Below, piece after piece: positions 9,328 to 17,982 of a stretch of DNA of 64,000 nucleotides. The stretch covers positions 62,001 to 126,000 of the forward strand of contig NZ_JADPKK010000009.1 in the NCBI RefSeq assembly GCF_023073915.1. Reading direction: 5' to 3'. A program made the position numbers and the translations under genes. The DNA is from Bradyrhizobium sp. 149 (lineage in GTDB: Bacteria > Pseudomonadota > Alphaproteobacteria > Rhizobiales > Xanthobacteraceae). The notes beneath the pieces are model-generated. The model was not told the DNA's origin. It saw nothing but the letters and a program-made list of their open reading frames with translations, and did no database searches. The first letter of the stretch is position 1. Every line of letters begins with the position of its first letter.

Positions 9328-9882
9328 ATGCGCGTGGTCGGCGGTCGATTGAAGGGGCGCAATCTGGCCTCACCGTCCTCGCGCGACATCCGCCCCACGG
9401 CGGACCGCCTGCGCGAGTCCGTGTTCAATATCCTCGTGCACGCCTATGACGATCCGATTGCGGACGCGCGCGTGCTCGATCTCTTCGCCGGCACCGGCGC
9501 GCTGGGCATCGAAGCGTCGTCACGCGGCGCGAAGTTCACGCTGTTCGTCGACAACGGCGCGGAAGCGCGCGCCCTGCTGCGGAACAATGTCGAGTCGCTG
9601 GGCCTGGGTGGCGTGACAAAAGTCTATCGCCGCGATGCGACCGATCTCGGGCCTGCGCATCCGGTCGAGCCGTTCTCGCTGGTGTTCCTCGATCCGCCCT
9701 ATGGCAAGGGGTTTGCGGAGAAGGCGCTCGCGAGCCTGCGCGACGGCGGCTGGCTGGCGCCGGGCGCGCTGCTCGTCGTGGAAGAGGCGAAGACGGCGCA
9801 GTTCGTCACGCCCGAAGGCTTCGCGGAATTGGAGCGGCGCGCTTATGACGACACGGAGTTCGTGTTTTTGAAGCGGCCGTAA
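9328..9882 (+). CDS. rsmD: 16S rRNA (guanine(966)-N(2))-methyltransferase
   Basis: Methylates G966 of 16S rRNA using S-adenosylmethionine. At 184 residues it is a typical RsmD. It has the opening MRVVGGRLKGR, the SAM-binding motif DLFAGTGALGIEA (about residues 50-62) and the catalytic DPPYGKG. It starts 4 bp after the pseudouridine synthase stop and converges on mutL. Confidence 0.95.
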   Translation: MRVVGGRLKGRNLASPSSRDIRPTADRLRESVFNILVHAYDDPIADARVLDLFAGTGALGIEASSRGAKFTLFVDNGAEARALLRNNVESLGLGGVTKVYRRDATDLGPAHPVEPFSLVFLDPPYGKGFAEKALASLRDGGWLAPGALLVVEEAKTAQFVTPEGFAELERRAYDDTEFVFLKRP

Positions 9883-9891
9883 TTTCGAAGA

Positions 9892-11703
9892 TTACCGCCG
9901 CCCGAACAGCTTCTCGACATCCGACAGCTTCAGCTCGACATAGGTCGGGCGGCCGTGATTGCACTGGCCGGAGTTCGGCGTCTCCTCCATCTCGCGGAGC
10001 AGGGCGTTCATCTCCTCCGGCCGCAGCCTTCTGCCGGCGCGCACGGAGCCGTGGCAGGCCATGGTGGCGGCGACGTGCATCAGGCGGCGCTCCAGCGGCA
10101 GCGCCTCGTCCCACTCGGCCATGTGCTCGGAAAGATCGCGCAACAGCCCGCCAGCGTTGGCCTTGCCGAGCAGCGACGGCGTCTCGCGCACCGCGACCGC
10201 GCCGGGACCGAAGGATTCGATCGCCAGGCCAAACGACGCCAGCTCCTCGCTGCGCTCAAGCAGGCGTTCTACCGTGGCCTCATCCATCTCGACGATCTCG
10301 GGGATCAGCAGGATCTGCCGCTGCACGCCGTTGGCCGCCAGCGAGGCCTTGAGCCGCTCGTAGACGATGCGTTCATGCGCGGCATGCTGGTCGACGATGA
10401 TCAAGCCGTCGCGGGTCTGCGAGACGATATAGGTCTCGTGGATCTGGGTGCGTGCCGCGCCGAGCGGACGATCGACGAGATCGCCGACAGGCTGCGTTTC
10501 GATCCGCACGTCTGCACTCGGCGCACCGACATCGAACGCAGCCTGCGCGCGCTCGGCGAAAGCGGGTGCGGCGGAGCCTTCGAACGGTGGCATCGGCGCG
10601 ACCGGGGCGGATGGCGACTGGCGCCAGGCCCAGCTTGCCGGGCGCGGCGTGAATGCGGGGCGGAACGACGACAGCGCGCTCTCGCCGCCGTTGGCAGCCG
10701 TGCGCCGGCCCTCCCGTGCCAGCCCTTCCTTCAATCCGTGCACGATCAGCGCGCGTACGAGGCCGGCGTTGCGAAACCGCACCTCGGTCTTGGCCGGATG
10801 CACGTTGGCGTCGACCTCGCGCGGATCGAGCGTGACGAACAGCGCCAGCACCGGATGACGGTCGCGCGGCAGATAGTCAGCATAGGCCCCGCGCACGGCG
10901 CCGAGGATCAGCTTGTCACGGACCGGCCGGCCGTTGACGAAGAGATATTGCCCGAGCGCGTTGGCTTTGGTCAGTGCGGGCGCCGCGGCATAGCCGGCGA
11001 CCACGACGCCCTCGCGCTCGGCATGGACCTCGATGGCATGGCTGCGGAACTCCGTGCCCAGGATGTCACCGAGACGGGTCAGGCGACCGGCGACGCCGGG
11101 CAGCGCCGCAGCCCAGGTCACCGGCGCGCGCTCTTCGCCCGCGAGCGTGAAGGCGATTTCGGGTCGTGCCATCGCAAGGCGCCGCACCACCTCACGGATC
11201 GCTTCCGCCTCGGTGCGGTCGGTCTTCAAAAACTTCAGCCGCGCCGGCGTCGCGTAGAAGAGGTCATTGACCTCGACCCGCGTACCATGCGCGAGCGCCG
11301 CCGGCATGATCTCGGACTTCTCGCCGCCCTCGACATTGAGCGCCCAGGCGTGCGGCTCGCTGGCATGCCGCGTGGTGATGGAAAGCCGCGCCACCGAGCC
11401 GATCGAGGGCAGTGCCTCGCCGCGGAATCCGAGCGTGCGGATCTGCAGCAGGTCCTCGTCATCGAGCTTCGAGGTGGCGTGACGCTCGATCGCCAGCGAC
11501 AGGTCCCTGGCGGTCATGCCGCCGCCGTCGTCGGTGATGCCGATCCGCCGGCGCCCGCCGCCATCGGTGAAGACGTCGATCCGGCTGGCGCCGGCGTCGA
11601 TGGCGTTCTCGACGAGTTCCTTGACCACGCTCGCGGGACGTTCGACCACCTCGCCGGCGGCGATGCGGTTGACGACTTGCTCTGGAAGCTGGCGGACGGG
11701 CAT
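9892..11703 (-). CDS. mutL: DNA mismatch repair protein MutL (endonuclease-competent type)
   Basis: A 603-residue MutL that couples mismatch recognition by MutS to strand excision. The N-terminal GHKL ATPase is complete (AAGEVVERPASVVKELVENAIDAG, GFRGEALPSI in pieces). The C-terminal domain carries the latent endonuclease signature DQHA-x2-E-x4-E (DQHAAHERIVYE), plus ACHGSVRAG and CNHGRPT. This fits alphaproteobacteria, which lack MutH and nick through MutL itself. A Pro/Ala-rich linker near residues 345-390 separates the domains. It converges on rsmD. Confidence 0.96.
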   Translation of the reverse strand: MPVRQLPEQVVNRIAAGEVVERPASVVKELVENAIDAGASRIDVFTDGGGRRRIGITDDGGGMTARDLSLAIERHATSKLDDEDLLQIRTLGFRGEALPSIGSVARLSITTRHASEPHAWALNVEGGEKSEIMPAALAHGTRVEVNDLFYATPARLKFLKTDRTEAEAIREVVRRLAMARPEIAFTLAGEERAPVTWAAALPGVAGRLTRLGDILGTEFRSHAIEVHAEREGVVVAGYAAAPALTKANALGQYLFVNGRPVRDKLILGAVRGAYADYLPRDRHPVLALFVTLDPREVDANVHPAKTEVRFRNAGLVRALIVHGLKEGLAREGRRTAANGGESALSSFRPAFTPRPASWAWRQSPSAPVAPMPPFEGSAAPAFAERAQAAFDVGAPSADVRIETQPVGDLVDRPLGAARTQIHETYIVSQTRDGLIIVDQHAAHERIVYERLKASLAANGVQRQILLIPEIVEMDEATVERLLERSEELASFGLAIESFGPGAVAVRETPSLLGKANAGGLLRDLSEHMAEWDEALPLERRLMHVAATMACHGSVRAGRRLRPEEMNALLREMEETPNSGQCNHGRPTYVELKLSDVEKLFGRR

Positions 11704-11952
11704 GAAACTCGATCTTGGGCTCGAATCTGGAATCGCGGACAGCGCTATTCTAGGCCGTGTTGCGTCAAAAGCAGGTGTTGGGCAACAGGGACGTGGCGGG
11801 CTGGGGAAGAGGGGTGTCTATCACATTGAAGAGATTGGACGTTCGAGGAAATCGTGCAACCGATAGACCCATCTCCGGCTCTCGTTCCGATTGTGGGGTG
11901 CCGGGCTGCGGTGTAGCATCGTGAAAAAACGGCAACAGACCGGGAGGACGCC

Positions 11953-12270
11953 ATGTGCCATCTCTTCGCGCATCAGCCCCAACGCGACTACGAATCCCAG
12001 ACCCGCTCATTGCGGATCGGTGGGCATTGCACCTCGATCCGTCTGGAAATGGCATTCTGGGACACGCTGGAGGAGATCGCGGCTAAGGAGAACATGAGCG
12101 TCGGCAAGTTCCTGACGACGCTCTACAACGAGGTGCTCGACCACCACGGCGAGGTCAACAATTTCGCGTCGCTGCTGCGCTGCTCCTGCCTGATCTATCG
12201 CTCCCGGAATCTGGCGCCGGTACGGGATTTCAAGGTCGCCGTCGCGCCCATTCTCGATGCGGCTGAATAG
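11953..12270 (+). CDS. Ribbon-helix-helix domain protein
   Basis: A 105-residue protein whose core (RSLRIGGHCTSIRLEMAFWD through KFLTTLYNEVLDHHG) matches the RHH_4 family common in Bradyrhizobiaceae. The beta strand with IRLE and the two following helices would form a dimeric DNA-binding fold. The ATG has gggagg a few bases upstream. It stands alone, divergent from mutL, with a 250-bp gap on that side. Its target is unknown; autoregulation is possible but not shown. Confidence 0.85.
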   Translation: MCHLFAHQPQRDYESQTRSLRIGGHCTSIRLEMAFWDTLEEIAAKENMSVGKFLTTLYNEVLDHHGEVNNFASLLRCSCLIYRSRNLAPVRDFKVAVAPILDAAE

Positions 12271-12276
12271 CCTCAC

Positions 12277-12370
12277 CTCTCATTGCGAGGGGCTCTTGCG
12301 ACGAAGCATTCCAGACCGTGACCGCGGTGGGATTCTGGATTGCTTCGCTTCGCTCGCAACGACGGGGAGG
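12277..12370. repeat. Palindromic intergenic repeat
   Basis: The left arm near 12280-12315 (cattgcgaggggctcttgcg, acgaagcattccaga) is roughly the reverse complement of the right arm near 12330-12365 (tctggattgcttcgc, ctcgcaacga). It sits between the convergent RHH gene and the GMC oxidoreductase and could act as a bidirectional terminator. Elements like this are dispersed in Bradyrhizobium. Confidence 0.7.
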
Positions 12371-12408
12371 GAGCGGTGTGCTCCGTTCCGAACCGATGAC
12401 GTCGGACG

Positions 12409-13977
12409 TCAGATCTCCTTCTTCTGCATCGCGCCGGCAATGTAATCCGCCTGCCGGATCGCCAACGAAACGATGGTCAGTGTCGGATTGCAGGCTGCGC
12501 CGCTGGTGAACTGGCTGCCATCGGAGACGAACAGGTTCTTGACGTCGTGGCTCTGTCCGAACTTATTGACCACGCCGTCGCGCGGCTTCTCGCTCATCCG
12601 GTTGGTGCCGAGATTGTGCGTGCTGGGATAGGGCGGTGTCGGGTAGCTCACGGTGGCGCCGACGGCATCGTAAACCGCAGCGCCCTGCTTGTAGGCGTGC
12701 GCGCGCATCGCGATATCGTTGGGATGGTCGTCGAAGTGGACGCTCGCGACCGGCTGACCGAACTTGTCCTTCACGGTCGGATCGAGCGTGATGCGGTTGG
12801 TCTCCTGCGGCATGTCCTCGCCGACCAGCCACATGCCGGCCATGCGCGGATAGCCGTCGAGCGCTGCGGTGAACGGACGTCCCCAGGCGCCGGGGTTGAG
12901 GAACGCTGCCATGAAGGGCAGTCCGATCGACAGTGTCTCCATCTCGTAGCCGCCGACGAAGCCGCGCTTCGGATTGTTTGCGGCCTCGTCGCGGATGATG
13001 CCGGCCATGGTGGTGCCGCGATACATGTGCACCGATTTCTCGAACACGGCGTAGACGCTGCCGGTCATGTGGCGCATGTAGTTGCGGCCGATCTGGCCCG
13101 ATGAATTGCCGAGGCCGTCCGGAAACATCGTGGATGCGCTGTTCAACAGCAGCCGCGGGCTTTCGATCGAATTGCCGGCCACCGCAACGATGCGGGCCTT
13201 CTGGCGCTGCATCGCGCCAGCCTCGTCGGCGTACACCACGCCGGTGACCTTGCCGCCCGCATCATGCTCGATCTTGACCGCCATGCTCGCGGGGCGGACC
13301 TCGAGATTGCCGGTCGCCTCGCCCTTGGGTATCTCGGTGTAGAGCGTCGACCATTTCGCGCCTGATTTGCAGCCCTGGAAGCAGAAGCCGATCTGCTGGC
13401 AGGCGCCGCGCCCATCTCGTGGCTGGCTGTTGATCGCCATGTTGCCGGTATGCACAGTCTTGTAGCCGAGCTTCTTTGCGCCGGCCTCCATCACCCTGAA
13501 GTTATTGTTGCCGGGAAGTCCGGGAATGCCGTTGGTGCGGGTCACGCCCATCTTGTTCTCGGCCTTGGCGTACCACGGCTCCATCTCCGCGAGCGTGATT
13601 GGCCAGTCCAGCAGGTTGGCGCCGGGAAGGTTGCCGTAGGTGCTCTTCACCTTGAACTCGTGCTCGTCGAACCGCAGCGACGCGCCCGCCCAATGGGTTG
13701 TGGAGCCGCCAACTGCCTTGACGATCCAGGCAGGAAGGCCCGAAAAATCCTTGGCGACGCGCCATGTTCCCGATGTGGTGCGGGCATCGGTCCAGGCCAG
13801 CTGGGAAAAGCTCTCCCATTCGTCGTTGACGAAGTCCTGATTCTCGATGCGGGGGCCTGCTTCGAGGATGACCACCTTGACGCCCTTCTGTGCGAGTTCG
13901 TTGCCCAGCGTGCCGCCGCCGGCACCGGAGCCGACGATCACCACAACGCTGGAGTCGTTCAGATCGAATTTTGCCAT
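12409..13977 (-). CDS. GMC family oxidoreductase (FAD large subunit)
   Basis: A 522-residue glucose-methanol-choline oxidoreductase. The N-terminal FAD-binding Rossmann motif is VVVIVGSGAGGGTLGNELA (residues 11-29). The C-terminal substrate/FAD part has HNLGTNRMSEKPRDGVVN and FVSDGSQFTSGAACNPTLT. It follows a Tat-exported gluconate-dehydrogenase-type subunit 3 gene by 29 bp, with a cytochrome c gene upstream in the same operon. The likely role is the catalytic subunit of a periplasmic alcohol, sugar or sugar-acid dehydrogenase. Its own start has no Tat signal, so it would be co-exported with the small subunit; that is inference. Good ribosome binding site (caggaga). Confidence 0.92.
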   Translation of the reverse strand: MAKFDLNDSSVVVIVGSGAGGGTLGNELAQKGVKVVILEAGPRIENQDFVNDEWESFSQLAWTDARTTSGTWRVAKDFSGLPAWIVKAVGGSTTHWAGASLRFDEHEFKVKSTYGNLPGANLLDWPITLAEMEPWYAKAENKMGVTRTNGIPGLPGNNNFRVMEAGAKKLGYKTVHTGNMAINSQPRDGRGACQQIGFCFQGCKSGAKWSTLYTEIPKGEATGNLEVRPASMAVKIEHDAGGKVTGVVYADEAGAMQRQKARIVAVAGNSIESPRLLLNSASTMFPDGLGNSSGQIGRNYMRHMTGSVYAVFEKSVHMYRGTTMAGIIRDEAANNPKRGFVGGYEMETLSIGLPFMAAFLNPGAWGRPFTAALDGYPRMAGMWLVGEDMPQETNRITLDPTVKDKFGQPVASVHFDDHPNDIAMRAHAYKQGAAVYDAVGATVSYPTPPYPSTHNLGTNRMSEKPRDGVVNKFGQSHDVKNLFVSDGSQFTSGAACNPTLTIVSLAIRQADYIAGAMQKKEI

Positions 13978-14006
13978 TTGCGTTCTCCTGAACCGTTGGG
14001 TGCGAC

Positions 14007-14555
14007 TTAGGCTTTCGGCAGCCAGTCGATGTCGGCGAAGCCGCGGTTGATGTAGCCGCCGTGCTCGGCGGAGGAGCCCTCGTAGCCGAACCGCGGCCAG
14101 ACCTCTTTCTGGTTGTAGAGAGAGACGATGAGGTCGCCGCGCACCTTCTGGAAGAAGTCGCTCTGCTCGATCTCCTTCAAGAGCACCACGCGGTCGGATT
14201 CCCAGGGCACTTCGGCGTAAGCCACCTTGTGGCGATCACGCGCATTCTGATCGAGTCGTGTGATGCCGTCGCTGATCAGCGACTTGACGGACGCGTCCTT
14301 CACCGCCTTGCCGTCCCACGGCTTGATCGCGGTGATGTAGTAACTGTCGCCGAGGACGTCGTGCGGATAAATATCGCGCGCGACCTTCAGCAGCGTCTTC
14401 ATCGTTGCGGGCGAAAGCGCGCTGGTCTCGTCGGCCCATGCGCCCTCGATGCTGACGGCGACACTGGTCGCGACTGCCGCGACGGGCACGGCGGTCGCGG
14501 CGCCCTTGAGAAAGACGCGGCGGCTGTGCTTGCTTCGACGATCGACTTCTCTCAT
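14007..14555 (-). CDS. Gluconate 2-dehydrogenase subunit 3 family protein (Tat-exported)
   Basis: A 182-residue protein with a twin-arginine signal: SRRVFLKG at residues 11-18, then a hydrophobic AVPVAAVATSVAVS stretch. The mature part resembles the small subunit 3 that accompanies FAD-GMC dehydrogenases and helps export and anchor the flavoprotein. A strong aaggagg lies just before the ATG. It is translated 29 bp ahead of the GMC gene, and the cytochrome c and VOC genes precede it, giving a four-gene operon. Confidence 0.9.
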   Translation of the reverse strand: MREVDRRSKHSRRVFLKGAATAVPVAAVATSVAVSIEGAWADETSALSPATMKTLLKVARDIYPHDVLGDSYYITAIKPWDGKAVKDASVKSLISDGITRLDQNARDRHKVAYAEVPWESDRVVLLKEIEQSDFFQKVRGDLIVSLYNQKEVWPRFGYEGSSAEHGGYINRGFADIDWLPKA

Positions 14556-14599
14556 GGCATTCCTCCTTCGATTTTTGTGATTTGGATTTTGTGATTTGA

Positions 14600-14995
14600 T
14601 CAGTTGAAACGTCCGCCGCGCTGGATCACCTCGATCTTGTAGCCGTCGGGATCACTGACGAAGAAGAAGCGCGCCAGCGTTTTGCAATCGTGCTTGAAGT
14701 CGCGCAGTGGGCCCGGTGCGAGCTTCTCGCGCTCGAAGCGGGCATGTTCGGCATCGAGATCCTCGACCACCAAGGCGAGATGTCCGTAGCCGTCGCCGAG
14801 CGCATAGGGTTCCTTGCGATCGAAATTGACCGTCAGCTCCAGCTCGAAGGGTGAGGACGGGTGCCGCAGATAGATCAAGGCAAAGTCTGCGAACTTCAGA
14901 CGGTCGGTGACTTCCAGGCCAAAGGCCCGCTGGTAGAAGTCGAGAGAGCGCGCCTCGTCGAGTGCGCGGATCATGGAATGGACCGGCTTCGCCAT
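14600..14995 (-). CDS. VOC/glyoxalase-like family protein
   Basis: A 131-residue vicinal-oxygen-chelate protein with two beta-alpha-beta-beta-beta halves: SMIRALDEARSLDFYQRAFG opens the first and YGHLALVVEDLDAEHARFE the second. The candidate metal ligands His6, Glu51, His74 and Glu125 follow the lactoylglutathione-lyase pattern (EIEVIQRGG-type end). Its ATG directly abuts the stop of the cytochrome c gene, so the two are translationally linked. It may detoxify or isomerise the aldehyde or keto product of the dehydrogenase; that is inference. Confidence 0.85.
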   Translation of the reverse strand: MAKPVHSMIRALDEARSLDFYQRAFGLEVTDRLKFADFALIYLRHPSSPFELELTVNFDRKEPYALGDGYGHLALVVEDLDAEHARFEREKLAPGPLRDFKHDCKTLARFFFVSDPDGYKIEVIQRGGRFN

Positions 14996-15397
14996 TCAAT
15001 TCTGCTCCTTCAGATAAGCGATGATGGCGGCGCGCGTCTCCGGCTTCGCTTGCCGATAGACCATGACCACGCCTGGAATCACGGCTTGCGGATTGGTCAG
15101 CCAGGCGTCGAGCGTCGTCTCGTCCCAGGCGAAGGCTGCTTTTGCGAGGGGCTCTGAATAGTGAAAGCCTTCGACCTTGCCGGCGAGCCGCCCGACGATC
15201 CTGACCAGCGGCGGACCCTGCCGCACCGGTTCTGATAGGTTCATGGTGTGGCACACTGCGCATTGCTGCTTGAACAGTGTTGCGCCATCCGGCGGCTTTG
15301 CAGCCGGCAAGGGCATCTGCGCCTCGGCCACCTGCACCAGCACCATCGCGGTGCACAATCCCAGCACGATCGCGCGCATCGTCAAAAGCCCGCCCAT
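14996..15397 (-). CDS. Monohaem c-type cytochrome
   Basis: A 133-residue exported cytochrome c. After a signal peptide ending near VAEA, a single haem site CAVCH lies at residues 46-50, and a Met (VVMVY, about 115) is a candidate sixth ligand. As first gene of the operon it would accept electrons from the GMC/subunit 3 dehydrogenase. Classical gluconate dehydrogenases use a tri-haem cytochrome, so the single haem is a difference. An internal ATG at 15379 (MRAIVLG) is an equally plausible start. Confidence 0.9.
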   Translation of the reverse strand: MGGLLTMRAIVLGLCTAMVLVQVAEAQMPLPAAKPPDGATLFKQQCAVCHTMNLSEPVRQGPPLVRIVGRLAGKVEGFHYSEPLAKAAFAWDETTLDAWLTNPQAVIPGVVMVYRQAKPETRAAIIAYLKEQN

Positions 15398-15688
15398 CCA
15401 CGTCAGTTCAGCGCGCGCAAATTCTAGGCGGCGTCAGTTCGGCGGTGGTAGTAGCGGGCTGTTTCGCAGCAAGCTGCGGTCATCGCGGGTTACGCATGTT
15501 CCCTGGCGCCGCATATGAGAACGACAATTCCGCGAAACCGCCCAAAAATCCCTAAACGATGACCACACGAAGTGGATTGCATCACGACCGCGCCGTTCGA
15601 ACCCTCGACGCGATGAACCGGTCCGGCCCAAAGCGGGCGGCGCAGGAAGCTGCCGAACCGTCGATCGCGAAAGATCCAGGAGAAATGG

Positions 15689-15997
15689 ATGAAGTTGGTG
15701 AAGACCTCTGCAATCGCATGCGCTCTCGCGGCCCTGATTGCGACGCCCGTTCTCGCGCAAGGTACATCCTCTGGCGCCAGGCCGGGCGGCACCGTGCAAA
15801 GCAAACCCATGCAGGGCGGCGCGGCTGGTAGCGAGGATGAGGATCTCGGCGCACAGCAGGGAGCCGCGGGTGAGAAGGTTGGCATGAAGTCGACCAAGGG
15901 TACGAAGGGCGCCGTCGGAACGACCGGTAGCGCGACGCACAAGGGCACGGCAGACGATTCCGTGTCGGGCGGTGCTGCGACCGGCAAACGCTACTGA
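15689..15997 (+). CDS. Small exported Gly/Ala/Thr-rich protein
   Basis: A 102-residue protein with a clear Sec signal (MKLVKTSAIACALAALIATPVLAQ, cleavage after the last A of VLA). The mature part is low-complexity and rich in Gly, Ala, Ser, Thr and Lys, with no recognisable domain, probably disordered in the periplasm. aggaga lies six bases before the ATG. A strong terminator follows at 16019. Function unknown. Confidence 0.8.
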   Translation: MKLVKTSAIACALAALIATPVLAQGTSSGARPGGTVQSKPMQGGAAGSEDEDLGAQQGAAGEKVGMKSTKGTKGAVGTTGSATHKGTADDSVSGGAATGKRY

Positions 15998-16018
15998 CGC
16001 AGCCAGCGAAACGGCAAA

Positions 16019-16048
16019 CCTCCGGTCGCTCCGCGGCCGGAGGTTTTT
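16019..16048 (+). terminator. Rho-independent terminator
   Basis: cctccgg pairs with ccggagg around a GC-rich loop and is followed by five Ts. It lies 22 bp after the stop of the small exported-protein gene and just before the stop of convergent arfB. Confidence 0.85.
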
Positions 16049-16058
16049 CACCAATCAG

Positions 16059-16478
16059 TCAATCGTCGAAATGTCCGCCGCCGCGCTTCGACTTGATGTC
16101 GCTGCGGCGCTTCTTGCCTTCGAGCCGGCGCTGTTTGGAGCCAAAGGTCGGCTTTGTCGCGCGCCGCGGCTTCGGCCGGACCATGGCTTCGGCGAGCATC
16201 TCCGTAAGGCGGTCGATGGCGTCCTGGCGGTTGCGTTCCTGAGTGCGGAAGCGTTGCGCCTGGATCACGATGACGCCGTCCTTGGTCATGCGTTGCCCTG
16301 CGAGCCGGGCGAGGCGCACCGCCGCATCCTCCGGCAGCGTCAGCTTCCGGGTATCGAAGCGCAATTGCGCTGAGGTCGCGACCTTGTTGACGTTCTGCCC
16401 GCCCGGGCCGGAGGCGCGGACAAAGCCGATCTCGATGTCGTCCTCGTCGATGACAAGATCGCGGGATATCCGCAGCAT
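16059..16478 (-). CDS. arfB: Alternative ribosome-rescue factor / peptidyl-tRNA hydrolase ArfB
   Basis: A 139-residue codon-independent release factor that frees stalled ribosomes. The catalytic GGQ is at residues 26-28 in SGPGGQNVNK, and the long basic tail (PTFGSKQRRLEGKKRRSD) is the ArfB tail that enters the empty mRNA channel. It lacks the codon-recognition domains of RF1/RF2, as expected. Monocistronic. Confidence 0.95.
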   Translation of the reverse strand: MLRISRDLVIDEDDIEIGFVRASGPGGQNVNKVATSAQLRFDTRKLTLPEDAAVRLARLAGQRMTKDGVIVIQAQRFRTQERNRQDAIDRLTEMLAEAMVRPKPRRATKPTFGSKQRRLEGKKRRSDIKSKRGGGHFDD

Positions 16479-16545
16479 GGTGGCACCATTTGTGATGCCC
16501 GGACATATCCCGGACGCCTAATTTCGGCAATGGCGCCCGAAATGC

Positions 16546-16571
16546 AAATGGCCGGGCGAGCCCGGCCATTT
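16546..16571 (-). terminator. Palindromic hairpin, probable terminator of the M16 operon
   Basis: aaatggccggg and cccggccattt are perfect 11-base complements around a 4-base loop. The stem lies 20 bp past the stop of the second M16 gene. On the minus strand it is followed by only a weak T-rich stretch. Confidence 0.6.
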
Positions 16572-16590
16572 CAGAAGCGTACGGAAGACG

Positions 16591-17982
16591 TCAGTTCGAC
16601 TTCGTCGCCGGTGCGGCTGCCGGTTGCGCCGCGGCCTGCGGGGCGCGGCCGACGACGACGGTCAGGAGGCCCTGGCCCCAGAGGCGCTTTGCGGCCGCCT
16701 TGGCGTCGTCCATGGTGACCGCATCGACGACGGCGTTGCGCTTCTCGATATAGTCGATCGGCAGCTTGTCCTGCTGATATTGCAGCAGCGCCTGCGCGAG
16801 CTTCGAGGAGGTGTCGAGCGCCAGCATCTGCGAGCCCTTGAGGTAGGACTTGGCCTCGTCGAGCTCCTTCTGCGTCGGGCCTTCCTCGGCGATCCGTCGC
16901 ACTTCCTTGTCGATGGCCTCGGTGGTGTCGCCGGCGCGGTCGGCGCGGGTGCCGGTATTGCCGATGAAAACCGCCGAATGCTCCATCCAGAGCAGCGATT
17001 CGAACACCGAATAGGCCAGGCCGCGCTTCTCGCGCACCTCGCGATAGAGCCGCGAGGACAGCCCGCCGCCGCCGAGGATGTGGTTGACGACATAGGCCGC
17101 CATGAAGTTCGGATCGCTGCGCTTCACCCCGGGGCCGCCGAAGGTGATCACGGTCTGGGGCACGTCGAGCGTCACGAAGGCGCGTTGCGGCGGCCTGGCG
17201 GCCTCGATGTCGGGGACCGGCACGAGATTGGCCTTTGCGGGCAGGCTACCAAACGTGTGGTCGAGCAGCTTGCCGAGGGTTGCCGGATCGACATCACCAA
17301 CCACCGCGATCTTCAACGTGTCCTTGGCGAGCACGCGGCCGACATAATCCCTCATGTCGGCGACCGTGATGGTCGGAACGCTGTCGAGGTTGCCGTTGGA
17401 CTGCCGGCCGTAAGGATGTTCGCCGAAGGCGACCTCGAGGAATTTGCGGCTCGCTAGCGAGGTCGGGTTGGTGGTCTCGCGGCGTAGGCCCGAGATCACC
17501 TGCGAACGAATGCGCTCGACATCGGCGGTTTCGAAATGCGGCGAGGTCAGCGCGCTCCGCAGCAGGTCGAAGGCCTCATCCTTGTTGTCACGCAGCATGC
17601 GCAGGCTGCCGCGGAACGTGTCACGGGTGGCGCTGAAGGAGAGCTCGATGGCGCGGCGGTCAAGCCGCTCGTGGAAGGTCTTGGAATCGAGATCGCCGGA
17701 GCCTTCGTCGAGGAGATCGCCGACCAGATTGGCGACGCCCGACTTGTCCTTGGGATCCTGTGCCGAGCCGCCGGCAAAGGAATATTCCATGGCGATCAGC
17801 GGCACGGTCGCATCCTGCACGAACCAGGCCTCGATGCCGCCCGGCGAGGTCAAATGCTGGATCTTTGCAGCCGCCTGCGACGGCGAAACGGTAGCGAGCG
17901 CGAGTGCCGCGCTGGCGACGACGGAGAGCGCGAACTGTCTTGTGTGCAGGAAGTGCCTTGCACGAAGGAAGGGATAAGTCAC
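16591..17982 (-). CDS. M16 family peptidase homologue without the zinc motif (non-catalytic partner)
   Basis: A 463-residue M16 (pitrilysin/processing-peptidase) protein with a signal peptide (LSVVASAALALATVSPSQA). The place where HxxEH should be reads LVGDLLDEGS, so the zinc site is absent. The Gly-rich GGGGLSSRLYREVREKRGLAYS segment, which lines the active site of the partner in dimeric M16 enzymes, is kept. The GTG start at 17982 overlaps the TGA of the catalytic gene by 4 bp, with ggagaag upstream, so the two are translationally coupled and likely form a periplasmic heterodimer. Confidence 0.92.
   Translation of the reverse strand: MTYPFLRARHFLHTRQFALSVVASAALALATVSPSQAAAKIQHLTSPGGIEAWFVQDATVPLIAMEYSFAGGSAQDPKDKSGVANLVGDLLDEGSGDLDSKTFHERLDRRAIELSFSATRDTFRGSLRMLRDNKDEAFDLLRSALTSPHFETADVERIRSQVISGLRRETTNPTSLASRKFLEVAFGEHPYGRQSNGNLDSVPTITVADMRDYVGRVLAKDTLKIAVVGDVDPATLGKLLDHTFGSLPAKANLVPVPDIEAARPPQRAFVTLDVPQTVITFGGPGVKRSDPNFMAAYVVNHILGGGGLSSRLYREVREKRGLAYSVFESLLWMEHSAVFIGNTGTRADRAGDTTEAIDKEVRRIAEEGPTQKELDEAKSYLKGSQMLALDTSSKLAQALLQYQQDKLPIDYIEKRNAVVDAVTMDDAKAAAKRLWGQGLLTVVVGRAPQAAAQPAAAPATKSN

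Noticed and set aside
9955..11829. Long reading frame opposite mutL
   Set aside because: Antisense shadow in GC-rich DNA; mutL on the other strand has all family motifs.
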